From the NCBI GenBank assembly GCA_020636375.1, contig JACJXZ010000004.1, positions 664,158 to 728,157 of the forward strand: a stretch of DNA of 64,000 nt, written 5' to 3'. The number at the start of each line of letters is the position of its first letter. The first letter of the stretch is position 1. The notes beneath the pieces were generated by a model. The model had not been told where the DNA came from. It worked only from the letters and a program-made list of their open reading frames with translations, and did not search any database. Source of the DNA: Lewinellaceae bacterium (GTDB lineage: Bacteria > Bacteroidota > Bacteroidia > Chitinophagales > Saprospiraceae). Below are positions 6,796 through 16,237 of the stretch, piece after piece. The position numbers and the translations under genes were made by a program.

Positions 6796-9504
6796 TTAAC
6801 CGGTATTTTTCAACCCCCCTGAAATGGCGTTGGTGAGCAGGAGGAGCTGTTCCAGCAATTGTTCCGCCTCCGGTGCTCCGGCCTCCCGGGCCTGCCGCCA
6901 GCTGCGGAGAGCGTCCAGCTGGAATTCGTGCAGCCGTTGCAGGGCTGGCTGGCGGCGGTTGACGTTGTCCAGCTGGCTGGTGCGCCGCCGGGCGGCGGGC
7001 TGGCCAAACAGTTTGGCGATCTGTTCCAGGCCGGCCTGGTAATCTTCAAGCAGGAAAGCCAGCAGTTCTTCCCTTAGGGCTGCATTTTCCATCAGGCCGG
7101 CATAAGCGCGCATGATGCCGGGATCGGCGTTCAGCAGGTTGGTTTCGACCATGATCAGGGTATACCGCAGGAAGGGCCACCGGTCTGCCCACTCCTGCAG
7201 GCGGGCAAAATCGGCGGGATATTCTTCTTCTATTTTCCGGAGCGCAAAGCCTACCCCCAGCCAGCCGGTCAGCCCGAAGCGGGCCTGGTTCCAGCTGAAG
7301 ACCCAGGGGATGGCCCGCAGGTCGGCCAGAGACCGCTTGCCGGTCCGGCGGGCGGGGCGGGAGCCGATGCGGCTCTGTTCCAGCACGTCGATCGGCGTGG
7401 CCTGGCCGAAGAACTGCAGGAAGCCGGGGTGGTTTAAAAACCGTTGATAGTGTTCCTGCGACCAGGCGGCTAACCGGGTGAGCAGTTCGTCGGGAAAGGC
7501 TTCTTCCCCGGCCGGAAGCCGAACATTGATCCGCTGCCGGGCGCTGCCGGCCAGCAGCATCTCCAGGTTGTAGGTGGCGGTGTATCGGTTGGCGAACTGC
7601 TGGGCAATGGTTTCTCCCTGGACGGTCAGCTTGATGTGCCCGCTCATAGTGCCGCGGGGCATGCTGTCGAGGAAGCGGTGGTACTTGCCTCCTCCCCGGC
7701 TGATGGTGCCGCCGATGCCGTGGAAGAAACGCAGGCGGGTGCCGTGCTGCTCCGCCGACCGGGTGAGCTGTTGCATGGCGCGGTAAATATTCCAGCGGCT
7801 GGACAGGATGCCCCCGTCTTTGTTGCTGTCGCTGTACCCCAGCATCACTTCCTGGATGGACCCCAGGTGTTCGCGCCGGTTGCGGGTTGCCGGATGTTGC
7901 AGGAAAGCATCGAGGATAGCGGCGCCGTTCTCGAGGTCTTCTACCGTTTCGAACAGGGGGACGACCGGCAGGGGCTGTCCAAGCAACCCTACCTCCCGCA
8001 GGAAGAGGTAAACCAGCAACAGGTCGCTCTGGCCGCGGGTCATGCTGACGATGAACGACCCGATTCCGTCCGGGCCATACCGGCCTACATAATCCTTCAC
8101 CGCTCGGTAACAATCCAGCAAGGCATCGGCTTCCGGGCCACAGGTGGCGCCTGGCACGACGAATGGCCGTTGCTGCTGAAGTTCTTCCGTGAGGAAGGCT
8201 ACCCGTTCGCTTTCCGCCCATTGGCTGTAGTCCGTTTTTTTCAGGCCGGCGGCCTGCAGGATCTGTTCTATGGCCTTTTCGTGGAAGGCGCTGTTCTGCC
8301 GGATGTCGAGCTTTGCCAGGTGGAAGCCCAGGCATTGCACCTGCCGTTCCAGGGTAAAAAGCAGGCCGTGCGTTACCTGTCCGGCACCGATCTCTTCCAG
8401 GGTTTGCCGCAGGTATCGCAATGCTTCGGCCAGTTCGGCGGGCGAGGCAAACCCGTGGTTGACCTCTGCCCGGGTCCGTTCCAGTCGGGCCCGCAGGAGG
8501 TTGGCGAACTGGCGCCACGGTTCTTTGGGGTTGCGGGCTATAGCTTGTTCGCCCTCCGGGCCGAGGCGTTCGCCCCACTGTTGGATGGCCCGGGTGAAAT
8601 GGCCCGGCACCGGGTTGGACATGGCCGAGAAGCTCAGCCTGGCGGCGAGTTGCTGCAATTGCTGCTGAAGCAGGGCGAGGGCGGCTTTTCGGTGTTGCTG
8701 CAGGGTGGTGCGGGTGACTTCGGCGGTCACGTAGGGGTGGCCGTCCCGGTCGCCGCCGACCCAGCTGCCGAACCGGAGCGAGGGGAACTGTTCGGGCTGC
8801 CGGAGCAAGGCGGGATTCAGCCCTGCCGTTTCCCATGCGGCGAGCAGGCGCTGGTCGCTAAGGCGCAGGGCCTCCGGGAAGACCTGAGTGAAGTAGTGCA
8901 TGACGTTGTTGCGTTCCGCCTCCAGGGTGGGTTTTTCCAGATATACCTCCCCGGTGCGCCACCAGCGCTCCAGCAGCACCCTGATGCCGGCGACCAACTG
9001 CCTGCGTTCGGATGGCGCCCATACCTGGTTTTCCAGTTTGGCCAGCAGGAGGTACAGCTCGCGGTGAAGCTCCAGGATGGTCACGCGCTTGGCTTCGGTG
9101 GGATGGGCCGTCAGTACGGGCCGCACGGAAATTTCGGTGAGCAGGGCTGCCAGTTCCGCTTCCGGGATGCCTTGCTCGCGGGCCTGCTGCAGCGTTTCGG
9201 CCCAGGAGCCGCGGACGGATGCCGGCCCGAGGTGCGTTTCCAGTTGCCTCCGGAACTGTACCGCCGCGTTCTCTTCGACCAGGTTCATCAGTTGAAAGCA
9301 AATGCCCAGGGCCTGGATTTGAAGCTCTGCCTCCGGAGATGGAGATGATGCGGACGGCTCTGCGGCGCTTTCCGCCCAGGGCAGGCTGTCCGCTACACCA
9401 CCCTGGCCCAGTGCCTGCAATACTTCCCGAAAGCGGGAAAGGATGAAATCGAGGTCTTCCGCTATCTTGTTCAGCCCGCGGGCTTCTAAAGTTGGTTTCA
9501 TCAT
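6796..9504 (-). CDS. ppc: Phosphoenolpyruvate carboxylase
   Basis: This anaplerotic enzyme (902 residues, normal length) turns PEP and bicarbonate into oxaloacetate. The catalytic histidine is H134 in VLTAHPTEAKR, the lysine is K562 in GYSDSNKDGG, and the protein ends NTG as PEP carboxylases do. FANRYTATYNLEML matches the segment after the active-site loop. The glycine-rich loop reads FFHGIGGTISRGGG, so isoleucine stands where E. coli PEPC has the catalytic Arg587 (HGRGG). The frame is intact there. The enzyme is cytoplasmic and apparently a single-gene unit with convergent and tandem neighbours unrelated to it. Confidence 0.96.
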   Translation of the reverse strand: MMKPTLEARGLNKIAEDLDFILSRFREVLQALGQGGVADSLPWAESAAEPSASSPSPEAELQIQALGICFQLMNLVEENAAVQFRRQLETHLGPASVRGSWAETLQQAREQGIPEAELAALLTEISVRPVLTAHPTEAKRVTILELHRELYLLLAKLENQVWAPSERRQLVAGIRVLLERWWRTGEVYLEKPTLEAERNNVMHYFTQVFPEALRLSDQRLLAAWETAGLNPALLRQPEQFPSLRFGSWVGGDRDGHPYVTAEVTRTTLQQHRKAALALLQQQLQQLAARLSFSAMSNPVPGHFTRAIQQWGERLGPEGEQAIARNPKEPWRQFANLLRARLERTRAEVNHGFASPAELAEALRYLRQTLEEIGAGQVTHGLLFTLERQVQCLGFHLAKLDIRQNSAFHEKAIEQILQAAGLKKTDYSQWAESERVAFLTEELQQQRPFVVPGATCGPEADALLDCYRAVKDYVGRYGPDGIGSFIVSMTRGQSDLLLVYLFLREVGLLGQPLPVVPLFETVEDLENGAAILDAFLQHPATRNRREHLGSIQEVMLGYSDSNKDGGILSSRWNIYRAMQQLTRSAEQHGTRLRFFHGIGGTISRGGGKYHRFLDSMPRGTMSGHIKLTVQGETIAQQFANRYTATYNLEMLLAGSARQRINVRLPAGEEAFPDELLTRLAAWSQEHYQRFLNHPGFLQFFGQATPIDVLEQSRIGSRPARRTGKRSLADLRAIPWVFSWNQARFGLTGWLGVGFALRKIEEEYPADFARLQEWADRWPFLRYTLIMVETNLLNADPGIMRAYAGLMENAALREELLAFLLEDYQAGLEQIAKLFGQPAARRRTSQLDNVNRRQPALQRLHEFQLDALRSWRQAREAGAPEAEQLLEQLLLLTNAISGGLKNTG

Positions 9505-9641
9505 TTTTCGAATTGATTGATACCCCTTCTACCGAATAAGTGGGCAGTTTGTTCATACAATGTGGGACTTGTTGCACTTTTTTACAGCACCAATAGCCTG
9601 TCCCGTGTACGCATTGGCGGGGGGCTCCTCCAGGCATGTTC

Positions 9642-12600
9642 TTAGGTTTGCAAACTTTCCCGGTACTCCGTCGGCGTTTCCCCGAACTCCTGCCGGAATA
9701 CCCGGGAAAAATAATCCGGATCGCTGAAGCCGGTATCAAAGGCGACGGAGGTGATGGAGCGTTCGGGATCGTTGAGCAGTTCCCGCGCGCGGCCCAGGCG
9801 GATGCGGCGGATGAATTTTACCGGGGATAGACCCGTCAAGGCGGCGAGTTTGCGCTGGAGCTGGGACTGGCTGAGGTGCAGTTCCCGGCACAGGCCCCGG
9901 ACGTTGAGTTCGAAGTCGTCGAGATGATCGGTAACGGCCTGGCGCACTTTCTTGACGAAGGCGTCTTCCCGGGCGGGCAGCTCCCGAAATTCCGGTATTG
10001 GCTTTTCTTCTCCGATCCCTGCTGCTGCCAGGTAGCTTTTTTTCAGGGCGTCCCTCAGTTCGAGCAGCTTGCGCATGCGCACGAGCAGTTCGTCCTTGTC
10101 GAAAGGCTTGGCCAGGTAGGCGTCGGCACCCCGCTCCAGGCCTTCGATACGGGAGGCGAGGTCAGCTTTGGCGGTGAGCAAAATAATGGGAATATGGCTG
10201 GTGGCCGGTTCGGCGCGCAGGGCGGCGCATAGCTTGATGCCGTCCATTTTGGGCATCATGACGTCGCTGATGATGATGTCGGGCACCAGTTCCTGTGCCT
10301 TGGACAGGCCTTCTTGTCCGTCGCGGGCAGTGGCCAGCCGATAGTTGCCGGCCAGCAGGGCCCGGAGGTAATTCAGGATGTCTTCCTGGTCGTCGACGAG
10401 CAGTGCCAGGGATGCCTTTTCTGATAATCCCGGGGTTTCTGCCGGCGATAAGGTGGAAGTTTCCGGGGGCGGAACGAACTCCCTCGCCCGTTCAGCCAGG
10501 GCCTCGGCGGTAAGGGAAGCCGCTGCCGGAGCACTCCGGGTGATGGGCAGCCACAGGGAGAACGCCGTGCCTTCCCCTTCCCGGCTTTTGACGCTGATTC
10601 GTCCCTCCAGCAAGTTTACCATTTCTTTGATGATGGCCAGTCCGATACCCGCCCCCTCCCGGCCTCTCCCGGGGGGCGAGGCGTTTGGCCCTTCCCACTC
10701 CTTGGAGCGGCTGGGGATAACCTGATAGAACCGCTCAAAAATATGGGGCAGCTTTTCGGCGGGGATGCCGATGCCGGTGTCTTTCACCTGGAGCAGGAGG
10801 GCCTCCGGGGCTTTTTCTCCGAGTTCCGGCGGCGATTGCGCCACATCTGCCTGCACGTAGACATTTCCGCCTTCCGGCGTGAATTTGATGGCGTTGGACA
10901 GCAGGTTGGACAGGATGGCCGCCAGCTTTTCGGCGTCGTAGTCCATAATGATCTCTTCCCGGACAGGCAGGAAATGGAGCTGGATGCCCTGGGTGGCGGC
11001 GTAGGCCTGGAAGGAGCGGGTGAGATAGCGGAGGAAGGGCAGGACGTCGCCCTGTTCCATCAGTACCGGCATTTTGCCGGCTTCCAGTTTCTGCAGGCCC
11101 AGCATCTGGTTGACCAGGTAGAGGACTTTATCGCTATTGTTGCGGATCATCTGCAGGCCTTCGCGGAACCACTTTTCCGGTTCTTCCCCGATTTGCCGCG
11201 CCATGCCGGAGATGATGGTGAGCGGGGTGCGGAACTCGTGGCTGATGTTGGTATACAGGCGGGTTTTGGCTTCGTCGAGGTCCTTGAGCCGGTTCGCTTC
11301 TGCCCGTTCCAGCTCGTGGTTGAGGCGAAAACGAAAGAATGCGTAGAACAAACCGGCGGCGGTAAGCGCGTAGAGCGAGTAGGCCCACCAACGCGCCCAC
11401 CAGGGGGGTATGATTATGATGCGGATCGCCTTTTCCTCTCCCCAAACGTCTTCGCTGTCGGCAGCTTTCAGGTGAAAAGTATAATGGCCCGCAGGCACAT
11501 TGACATAGGTGGCGCTGGGTTCTCCACGGGGTTGGCGCCAGAAAGGATCATAGGGTTCCAGCCTGAATTCGAAATGGTTGGCATCGGGATCGCGGAAATC
11601 CAGGCAGGCAAACCGGAAAGTAAAAGACTGGTGGCGCTGGCTTATCCGAATATTTTCCGTTGACCAGGCAGGGCTTGTCAGCGGGCCATCTGCGACTGGC
11701 AACTGTCGTTTGTCCTGAAGCAGAAAATCAGTGATCATCACTTTGGGAGGCGTTTTGCCTTCGCCCTTGCTCATTCTGGCCGGATCCAGGTAGTACACTC
11801 CGTCCCGGACAGCCCAGAAGAGTTCACCTTTGGGGTTTTGAGTGCTTTTATTTCGGTAAATAACGATTTCGCCTTTTTTTGCCGGGTCGTATTCCCTGAA
11901 AGATGCTGTTTCCGGATCGAAGCGCATGATGTCATTGTGGAAGATAAACCAGAGCTGGCTGTCTCTGCCAACCTGGAGTTCGTAGGCGTTATTGTAGGTT
12001 GGAAGTTTTCCATTGTAATGGTTAAAAAGCGATACAGATCCATCGGTTGGGTCGAGGCGCCCGATCCCGTAGTCGACGACCGAAAACCATATTTTGCCCT
12101 GGAAATCCTGAACGATCGAGAAGACAATTGAATGCCGGGTTTCTTCGGGTAATTCATAACTTTTAAAGATACCGGTATCAGGATCATAACTGACAATGAA
12201 ACAACCGGTTCCTCCGGAATAAGCAAAAGCTCCTCCGCCAATCCAAACCTTTCCATCCCTGCCCGGGAAAACATAGAGGACGGCATCGTTAGGGAGGGTG
12301 TTGCGGGTTTCGGCTTCGTGTGTGAAATGCGTGAAGCTTTCCGTTTCTGTATTGAAGCAGATCAAGCCGCCTCCGGCATAAGGCATCCATATTCTTCCCT
12401 GGCGGCCGGTAACCAGATCGCGGGAATCCAATCCCGTTTCTCTAAAGTCGAGCGGGGTGCTTAGGCCCTCTTTGCGGAATTCGGCAAGGGCGCCGGTTTC
12501 CGGGTTAAACCGGGTTAACCGGAGCACTCCCTTTTCTGCATCCCCTTCAGGCGTCAATATCCAGATTATCCCGCTTTCCTCCCGGGTCATTCGGAAGATG

Positions 12601-13919
12601 CTGCCTAACTGGGGAAATTGCTCCCATTCGCCGGTTGAAAGGACATAGCGGATCAGCCCTCCCTTTTCCGTCGCGATCCATAAAGTATCGTTGCCGGCAG
12701 CTTCCAGGTCGGTAATTAACCCGGGAATATTTTTGGTCTTCAGGGCACCAATATCTATATGGGCGAACAATTTATTGCCGGGAACCACCTTGTCGACCGC
12801 ACTGCCCCCTCCTCCCGTAGAAAGCCATAAGGCGCCATCGGCAGTCTGGCACATGTTCCAGACAAAATTATTGGAAAGAGAGAATGGATCGTTGTCTTCG
12901 TGTTCAAAGTGTTGTATTCGCCCGGTAGCCGGATCAAAAAGGTTCAGGCCTCCCAAAACGCTGCCGATCCAGATGTTCTGGCTCTGGTCTTCAAAGACAA
13001 AGCTCAGGTGTTGCCCCGGTTGCATAGGAGCATGCTGCGGCATCGGAGCAAAGGCCACGCCGGAGGCATTGCGGTCGAGCACCTTAAATGTCCCGTTTGT
13101 TCGATCCATCAGATGGAGCGCGTTTCCGACGGCACCCACCCAAAAGTTGCCTTTTGAATCTTCGAGGATGGCCCGTACCCGGTGTTCCCGGAGGCTATGC
13201 TCATCCTGCGGGTCGTGGAGATAGCGGGTGAAAGACTCCGTTTTCGGGTCGTAGCGGTTGAGCCCCCCCCGCACTGTTGACCAGGGGCTGCCCGTCCCTA
13301 CCCAAAGCGTCCCTTCCCGGTCGAAGTAGACGGCCCGCACAAGGCCGTAACTCAGGCTGGCAGGGTCATCGGGGTCATGCCTGAATTTTTTAATCCGTCC
13401 GGTTGAGGGGTCGAGGCGGTTCAGGCCGTCGTTGGTGCCAGCCCACACCATATCGTCGGGGCCGGCGGCCACCATCGTGACAAAATCATTGCTAAGGCTA
13501 TTCGGGCTTTCAGGGTCATGCCGGTACCGGATAGCGGTTTCGGTAGCGGGGTTGAAATAATTCAGCCCTCCGCCGTAAGTGCCTACCCACAAGCCGCTAT
13601 CGGCGGCCAGGCATATCCATTCAATATAGGAAAAGGAAAGGGACTGCGGGTCGTTCGGGTCGTGAACATAGGTCTCGAAGTGGCTTCCGTCATAACGATG
13701 AAGCCCTCCATGAGAGCCGAACCAGAGAAATCCGATCGAATCCTGAACGATGCAGTTGACGGAGTTGCCCAGTACGCCTCCCGGCAGGGTAAAAGGTTCA
13801 AAGCGAGGGGTAAAATGGGCAGGGCCTGCAATTTGCGTACTTCCGGGCTGGGCGAATAGCAGCAAGGAAATACATGCTCCAACAAACCGATATGCCGTTC
13901 TGATTGATTGGGGCTTCAT
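9642..13919 (-). CDS. Hybrid two-component system regulator (sensor propeller, kinase, receiver and AraC output in one protein)
   Basis: This 1,425-residue HTCS-type protein detects a ligand in the periplasm and controls transcription itself. In order it has a signal peptide (to about residue 28); about 800 residues of two-component-regulator propeller repeats (LWFGSHGGLHRYD, LWVGTYGGGLNYFNP and so on); a Y_Y_Y domain; a transmembrane helix (WWAYSLYALTAAGLFYAFF); a HisKA dimerisation domain with H894 in SHEFRTPL; an HATPase domain (NLLSNAIKFTPEGG, DTGIGIP); a receiver domain with D1219 in SDVMMPKMDG; and a C-terminal AraC helix-turn-helix. Such proteins usually control polysaccharide utilisation loci, but no SusC/SusD pair or glycoside hydrolase lies within the window, so its target is not apparent. 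Confidence 0.96.
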   Translation of the reverse strand: MKPQSIRTAYRFVGACISLLLFAQPGSTQIAGPAHFTPRFEPFTLPGGVLGNSVNCIVQDSIGFLWFGSHGGLHRYDGSHFETYVHDPNDPQSLSFSYIEWICLAADSGLWVGTYGGGLNYFNPATETAIRYRHDPESPNSLSNDFVTMVAAGPDDMVWAGTNDGLNRLDPSTGRIKKFRHDPDDPASLSYGLVRAVYFDREGTLWVGTGSPWSTVRGGLNRYDPKTESFTRYLHDPQDEHSLREHRVRAILEDSKGNFWVGAVGNALHLMDRTNGTFKVLDRNASGVAFAPMPQHAPMQPGQHLSFVFEDQSQNIWIGSVLGGLNLFDPATGRIQHFEHEDNDPFSLSNNFVWNMCQTADGALWLSTGGGGSAVDKVVPGNKLFAHIDIGALKTKNIPGLITDLEAAGNDTLWIATEKGGLIRYVLSTGEWEQFPQLGSIFRMTREESGIIWILTPEGDAEKGVLRLTRFNPETGALAEFRKEGLSTPLDFRETGLDSRDLVTGRQGRIWMPYAGGGLICFNTETESFTHFTHEAETRNTLPNDAVLYVFPGRDGKVWIGGGAFAYSGGTGCFIVSYDPDTGIFKSYELPEETRHSIVFSIVQDFQGKIWFSVVDYGIGRLDPTDGSVSLFNHYNGKLPTYNNAYELQVGRDSQLWFIFHNDIMRFDPETASFREYDPAKKGEIVIYRNKSTQNPKGELFWAVRDGVYYLDPARMSKGEGKTPPKVMITDFLLQDKRQLPVADGPLTSPAWSTENIRISQRHQSFTFRFACLDFRDPDANHFEFRLEPYDPFWRQPRGEPSATYVNVPAGHYTFHLKAADSEDVWGEEKAIRIIIIPPWWARWWAYSLYALTAAGLFYAFFRFRLNHELERAEANRLKDLDEAKTRLYTNISHEFRTPLTIISGMARQIGEEPEKWFREGLQMIRNNSDKVLYLVNQMLGLQKLEAGKMPVLMEQGDVLPFLRYLTRSFQAYAATQGIQLHFLPVREEIIMDYDAEKLAAILSNLLSNAIKFTPEGGNVYVQADVAQSPPELGEKAPEALLLQVKDTGIGIPAEKLPHIFERFYQVIPSRSKEWEGPNASPPGRGREGAGIGLAIIKEMVNLLEGRISVKSREGEGTAFSLWLPITRSAPAAASLTAEALAERAREFVPPPETSTLSPAETPGLSEKASLALLVDDQEDILNYLRALLAGNYRLATARDGQEGLSKAQELVPDIIISDVMMPKMDGIKLCAALRAEPATSHIPIILLTAKADLASRIEGLERGADAYLAKPFDKDELLVRMRKLLELRDALKKSYLAAAGIGEEKPIPEFRELPAREDAFVKKVRQAVTDHLDDFELNVRGLCRELHLSQSQLQRKLAALTGLSPVKFIRRIRLGRARELLNDPERSITSVAFDTGFSDPDYFSRVFRQEFGETPTEYRESLQT

Positions 13920-14075
13920 TCCATTCTGATTTCCGGGCAGGATTCAAAGTCTAATCAAAGTAATGGAATCCACCCCATCCTGCCCTGACCCTTATCATCG
14001 CCGGGAGGTGATTTTCATCAGGCAGGCCCGGTTCCGCCGGGGAGGCAGGAAAGGAGCAGAAGGGGCGGGGAGGTA

Positions 14076-14135
14076 TTCGTTGTTTATTGCCGGTTGATCG
14101 TCGGCGGGGCAGCAGGCAACAAACAACGAACAACC
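14076..14135. repeat. Heptamer-period inverted repeat element 3
   Basis: Left units TTCGTTG, TTTATTG and CCGGTTG (14076-14096) face right units GGCAACA, AACAACG and AACAACC (14115-14135). It is a short member of the heptamer-hairpin family. It fills most of the gap between the secreted-protein gene and the regulator gene, both on the minus strand. Confidence 0.75.
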
Positions 14136-14161
14136 CCAGTTTTCCGGGGATATACAGGGCG

Positions 14162-14875
14162 TTATTCCTTCCTGGCTACAGCCTGGATTGCCGGCGCTTC
14201 TTCGGCTACGCTGCCCCGCGAGAACTTTTCCGTGAGGCGGACGGCGCCGTTGCTGAACGTCATGTTCTGCCAGACGGCAGTTTCTCCGGCGCGGACATAG
14301 ATGTAGTAGTTCCCATCTTCCATGCCTTCGAGGTCGAACCGTTTGGCGTAGGCGTACGCGCCGCTGATCTCTTCCGTATAGGCGTCGATGCCGTCCAGGT
14401 TGACCAGGTAGAAGGAGAACGGGCGGCGTTTCAGATTGGCTATCTGCACTTCGAGTTGGGGGGCTTTTTCGCTGGGGTTGAAGCGGGCGATCAGCCTGCC
14501 TGTCTCGCTGCCCGGGGCCGTTTGAGCATCCAGCAGGGCCAGGCCCTTTTCACTCAGGTTGATGGCCCGCAAAACCCGGCCGTTGCGGTTGCTGACGCGG
14601 ACGAGGTAATCGCCGGCGGGCATGCCTTCCATCAGGAAGTGGGCACCGTAGTTGTCTTCATTCCAGAGGTACTCCCGGTAGGCGGTGATGCCCCGGGCGT
14701 TGGAGATGCTGACCGCCGTTCGTGCGCCGTCCAGCCCGGACAACTGGATCAGTACGGCATGAGGCTTTTCGCTCTCGGTAATGCTGGCGGTAAAGCCGGC
14801 GGCTTCCTGAGCTGAGGATACCGAGGCTATCAGGGCGAAGAACAGGCCCAGGAAAATGACTTTTGTGGTTTTCAT
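14162..14875 (-). CDS. Secreted protein with two similar beta-rich halves, function unknown
   Basis: The 237-residue protein starts with a clear signal peptide (MKTTKVIFLGLFFALIASV, cleavage expected after SSAQ). The mature part consists of two copies of a unit of about 85 residues. Compare GAHFLMEGMPAGDYLVRVSN in the first half with AKRFDLEGMEDGNYYIYVRA in the second; both resemble the beta-sandwich shape of sorting-domain or DUF3244-like modules. There is no lipobox and no catalytic motif, so it is probably periplasmic or exported. I do not recognise the family. It lies alone between an aldo/keto reductase gene and the hybrid regulator gene. Confidence 0.75.
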   Translation of the reverse strand: MKTTKVIFLGLFFALIASVSSAQEAAGFTASITESEKPHAVLIQLSGLDGARTAVSISNARGITAYREYLWNEDNYGAHFLMEGMPAGDYLVRVSNRNGRVLRAINLSEKGLALLDAQTAPGSETGRLIARFNPSEKAPQLEVQIANLKRRPFSFYLVNLDGIDAYTEEISGAYAYAKRFDLEGMEDGNYYIYVRAGETAVWQNMTFSNGAVRLTEKFSRGSVAEEAPAIQAVARKE

Positions 14876-15052
14876 GGCTCGCGTATTTGGTTTGACAATC
14901 TGCCGGCTTTCTTAAAGCCCGGCTTACACCACAAAAGTGCTTTTGCCTGCTCTTTTTCGCCCCGAACTTTTCCCCAACCCACCGGACAAATACGCCAACC
15001 GGCAGGATTTTTGGGGCAAAACCGGAGAAATTGGGCATTGGTTTATCCAGTA

Positions 15053-16036
15053 CTAGAACGGCGGATGCTCCGGCCTGTTCCCCAGTATGTCTTCAATTCG
15101 TTCATTCACCTCATTGGTAATTTTGGCCACGTCGTCCAGCGCCTTGAAATTCTCCCGGAGGTGTTCGACTTTGGAGCCGCCCAGGATGACGGTGCTCACG
15201 TTGGGGTTGTTGAGGCACCAGGCGATGGCTAGGCGGGGCACGCTGGTATTCAGTTCATCGGCCACCGTTTTCAGTTGGCGCACCTTATTCAGGCGTTCCT
15301 CGCTAAGACTGAGGTCTTTGAGCCATTCCAGCCCTTCCATGCCCAGGCGGGTGCCTTCCGGGAATTTGTCGAGGTACTTAGTGGTCAGCACGCCGGAAGC
15401 CAGGGGCGACCAGATCGTCGTGCCCAGCCCTGCCGTCTTGTAGATCTGGCTGAACTCCACCTCCACTTTTTCGCGGTGGAACATGTTGTACTGCGGCTGT
15501 TCCATGGTGGGGCCGATGAGGTTGAGCTGGCGGGCAACCAGATGGGCTTCCATGATCTCCTGGGCCGACCATTCGGAGGTGCCCCAGTAGAGGACCTTTC
15601 CCTGCTGGATGAGGTGGTTCATGGCCCAGACAGTCTCCTCAATGGGCGTATTCTTGTCGGGGCGGTGGCAGAAGAAGAGGTCGAGATAGTCTACCTGGAG
15701 GCGCTTCAGGGCGGCGTGGCAGGCCTCGAACACGTGTTTGCGGCTCAGGCCCGACTGGTTAGGCTTTTTGCCGCCGTCGCCGAAGAACACTTTGCTGGAT
15801 ACGAGGTAGGAACTGCGCTCCCAGTTTAGCTTGCTAAGGATGTTGCCCATGACGATCTCGGACTGGCCGCGGGCGTAAATCTCGGCGTTGTCGAAAAAGT
15901 TGACGCCGTTTTCGTAGGCGGTTATCATCATCTGTTCGGCGACGTCGTCGCTGATCTGCTTGCCGAAGGTCAGCCAGGAGCCCAGCGACAAAGCGCTGAC
16001 CTGCAGGCCGGACTTTCCGAGTCTTCTGTATTCCAT
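15053..16036 (-). CDS. Aldo/keto reductase (K+ channel beta-subunit / YghZ-like)
   Basis: This NADPH-dependent cytoplasmic carbonyl reductase folds as a TIM barrel. The catalytic tetrad is visible: D49 and Y54 in FDNAEIYARG, K81 in SSKVFFG, H123 in FCHRPD. The start MEYRRLGKSGLQVSALSLG is the normal N terminus of the group. The frame opens 29 codons earlier, but that part has no family similarity, so I use the ATG at 16034-16036. The length of 327 residues fits. The physiological substrate is not predictable. It is monocistronic as far as can be seen. Confidence 0.93.
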   Translation of the reverse strand: MEYRRLGKSGLQVSALSLGSWLTFGKQISDDVAEQMMITAYENGVNFFDNAEIYARGQSEIVMGNILSKLNWERSSYLVSSKVFFGDGGKKPNQSGLSRKHVFEACHAALKRLQVDYLDLFFCHRPDKNTPIEETVWAMNHLIQQGKVLYWGTSEWSAQEIMEAHLVARQLNLIGPTMEQPQYNMFHREKVEVEFSQIYKTAGLGTTIWSPLASGVLTTKYLDKFPEGTRLGMEGLEWLKDLSLSEERLNKVRQLKTVADELNTSVPRLAIAWCLNNPNVSTVILGGSKVEHLRENFKALDDVAKITNEVNERIEDILGNRPEHPPF

Positions 16037-16149
16037 GTAAGTTGGTTTTGACAATAGTAACTTGATAAATAGAATTAGGCGGCATTTTGTTTTCACAAAC
16101 CATTTCCCCGCATTTCCATGCATTTCCCTATTTCAGCCCCGGCGCCCCA

Positions 16150-16215
16150 CCTATGTGGCCTACTGTAAAAACGCCTATGTGCCCTATGTAAAAACCTCTG
16201 TATGTCCTATGTGGC
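16150..16215. repeat. Short direct repeats (CCTATGTGGC and variants)
   Basis: CCTATGTGGC occurs at 16150-16159 and 16206-16215, with partial copies (GCCTATGTGCCCTATGTAAAAA) between them. This AT/GC-mixed spacer separates the start of the aldo/keto reductase gene from the end of the outer-membrane protein gene. No promoter or terminator is evident. Confidence 0.5.
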
Positions 16216-16237
16216 AAAAAACTATCTGATCAGCAAA

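Noticed and set aside
7636..9348. 570-residue plus-strand frame opposite ppc
   Set aside because: It is antisense to a fully conserved enzyme and lacks any domain.
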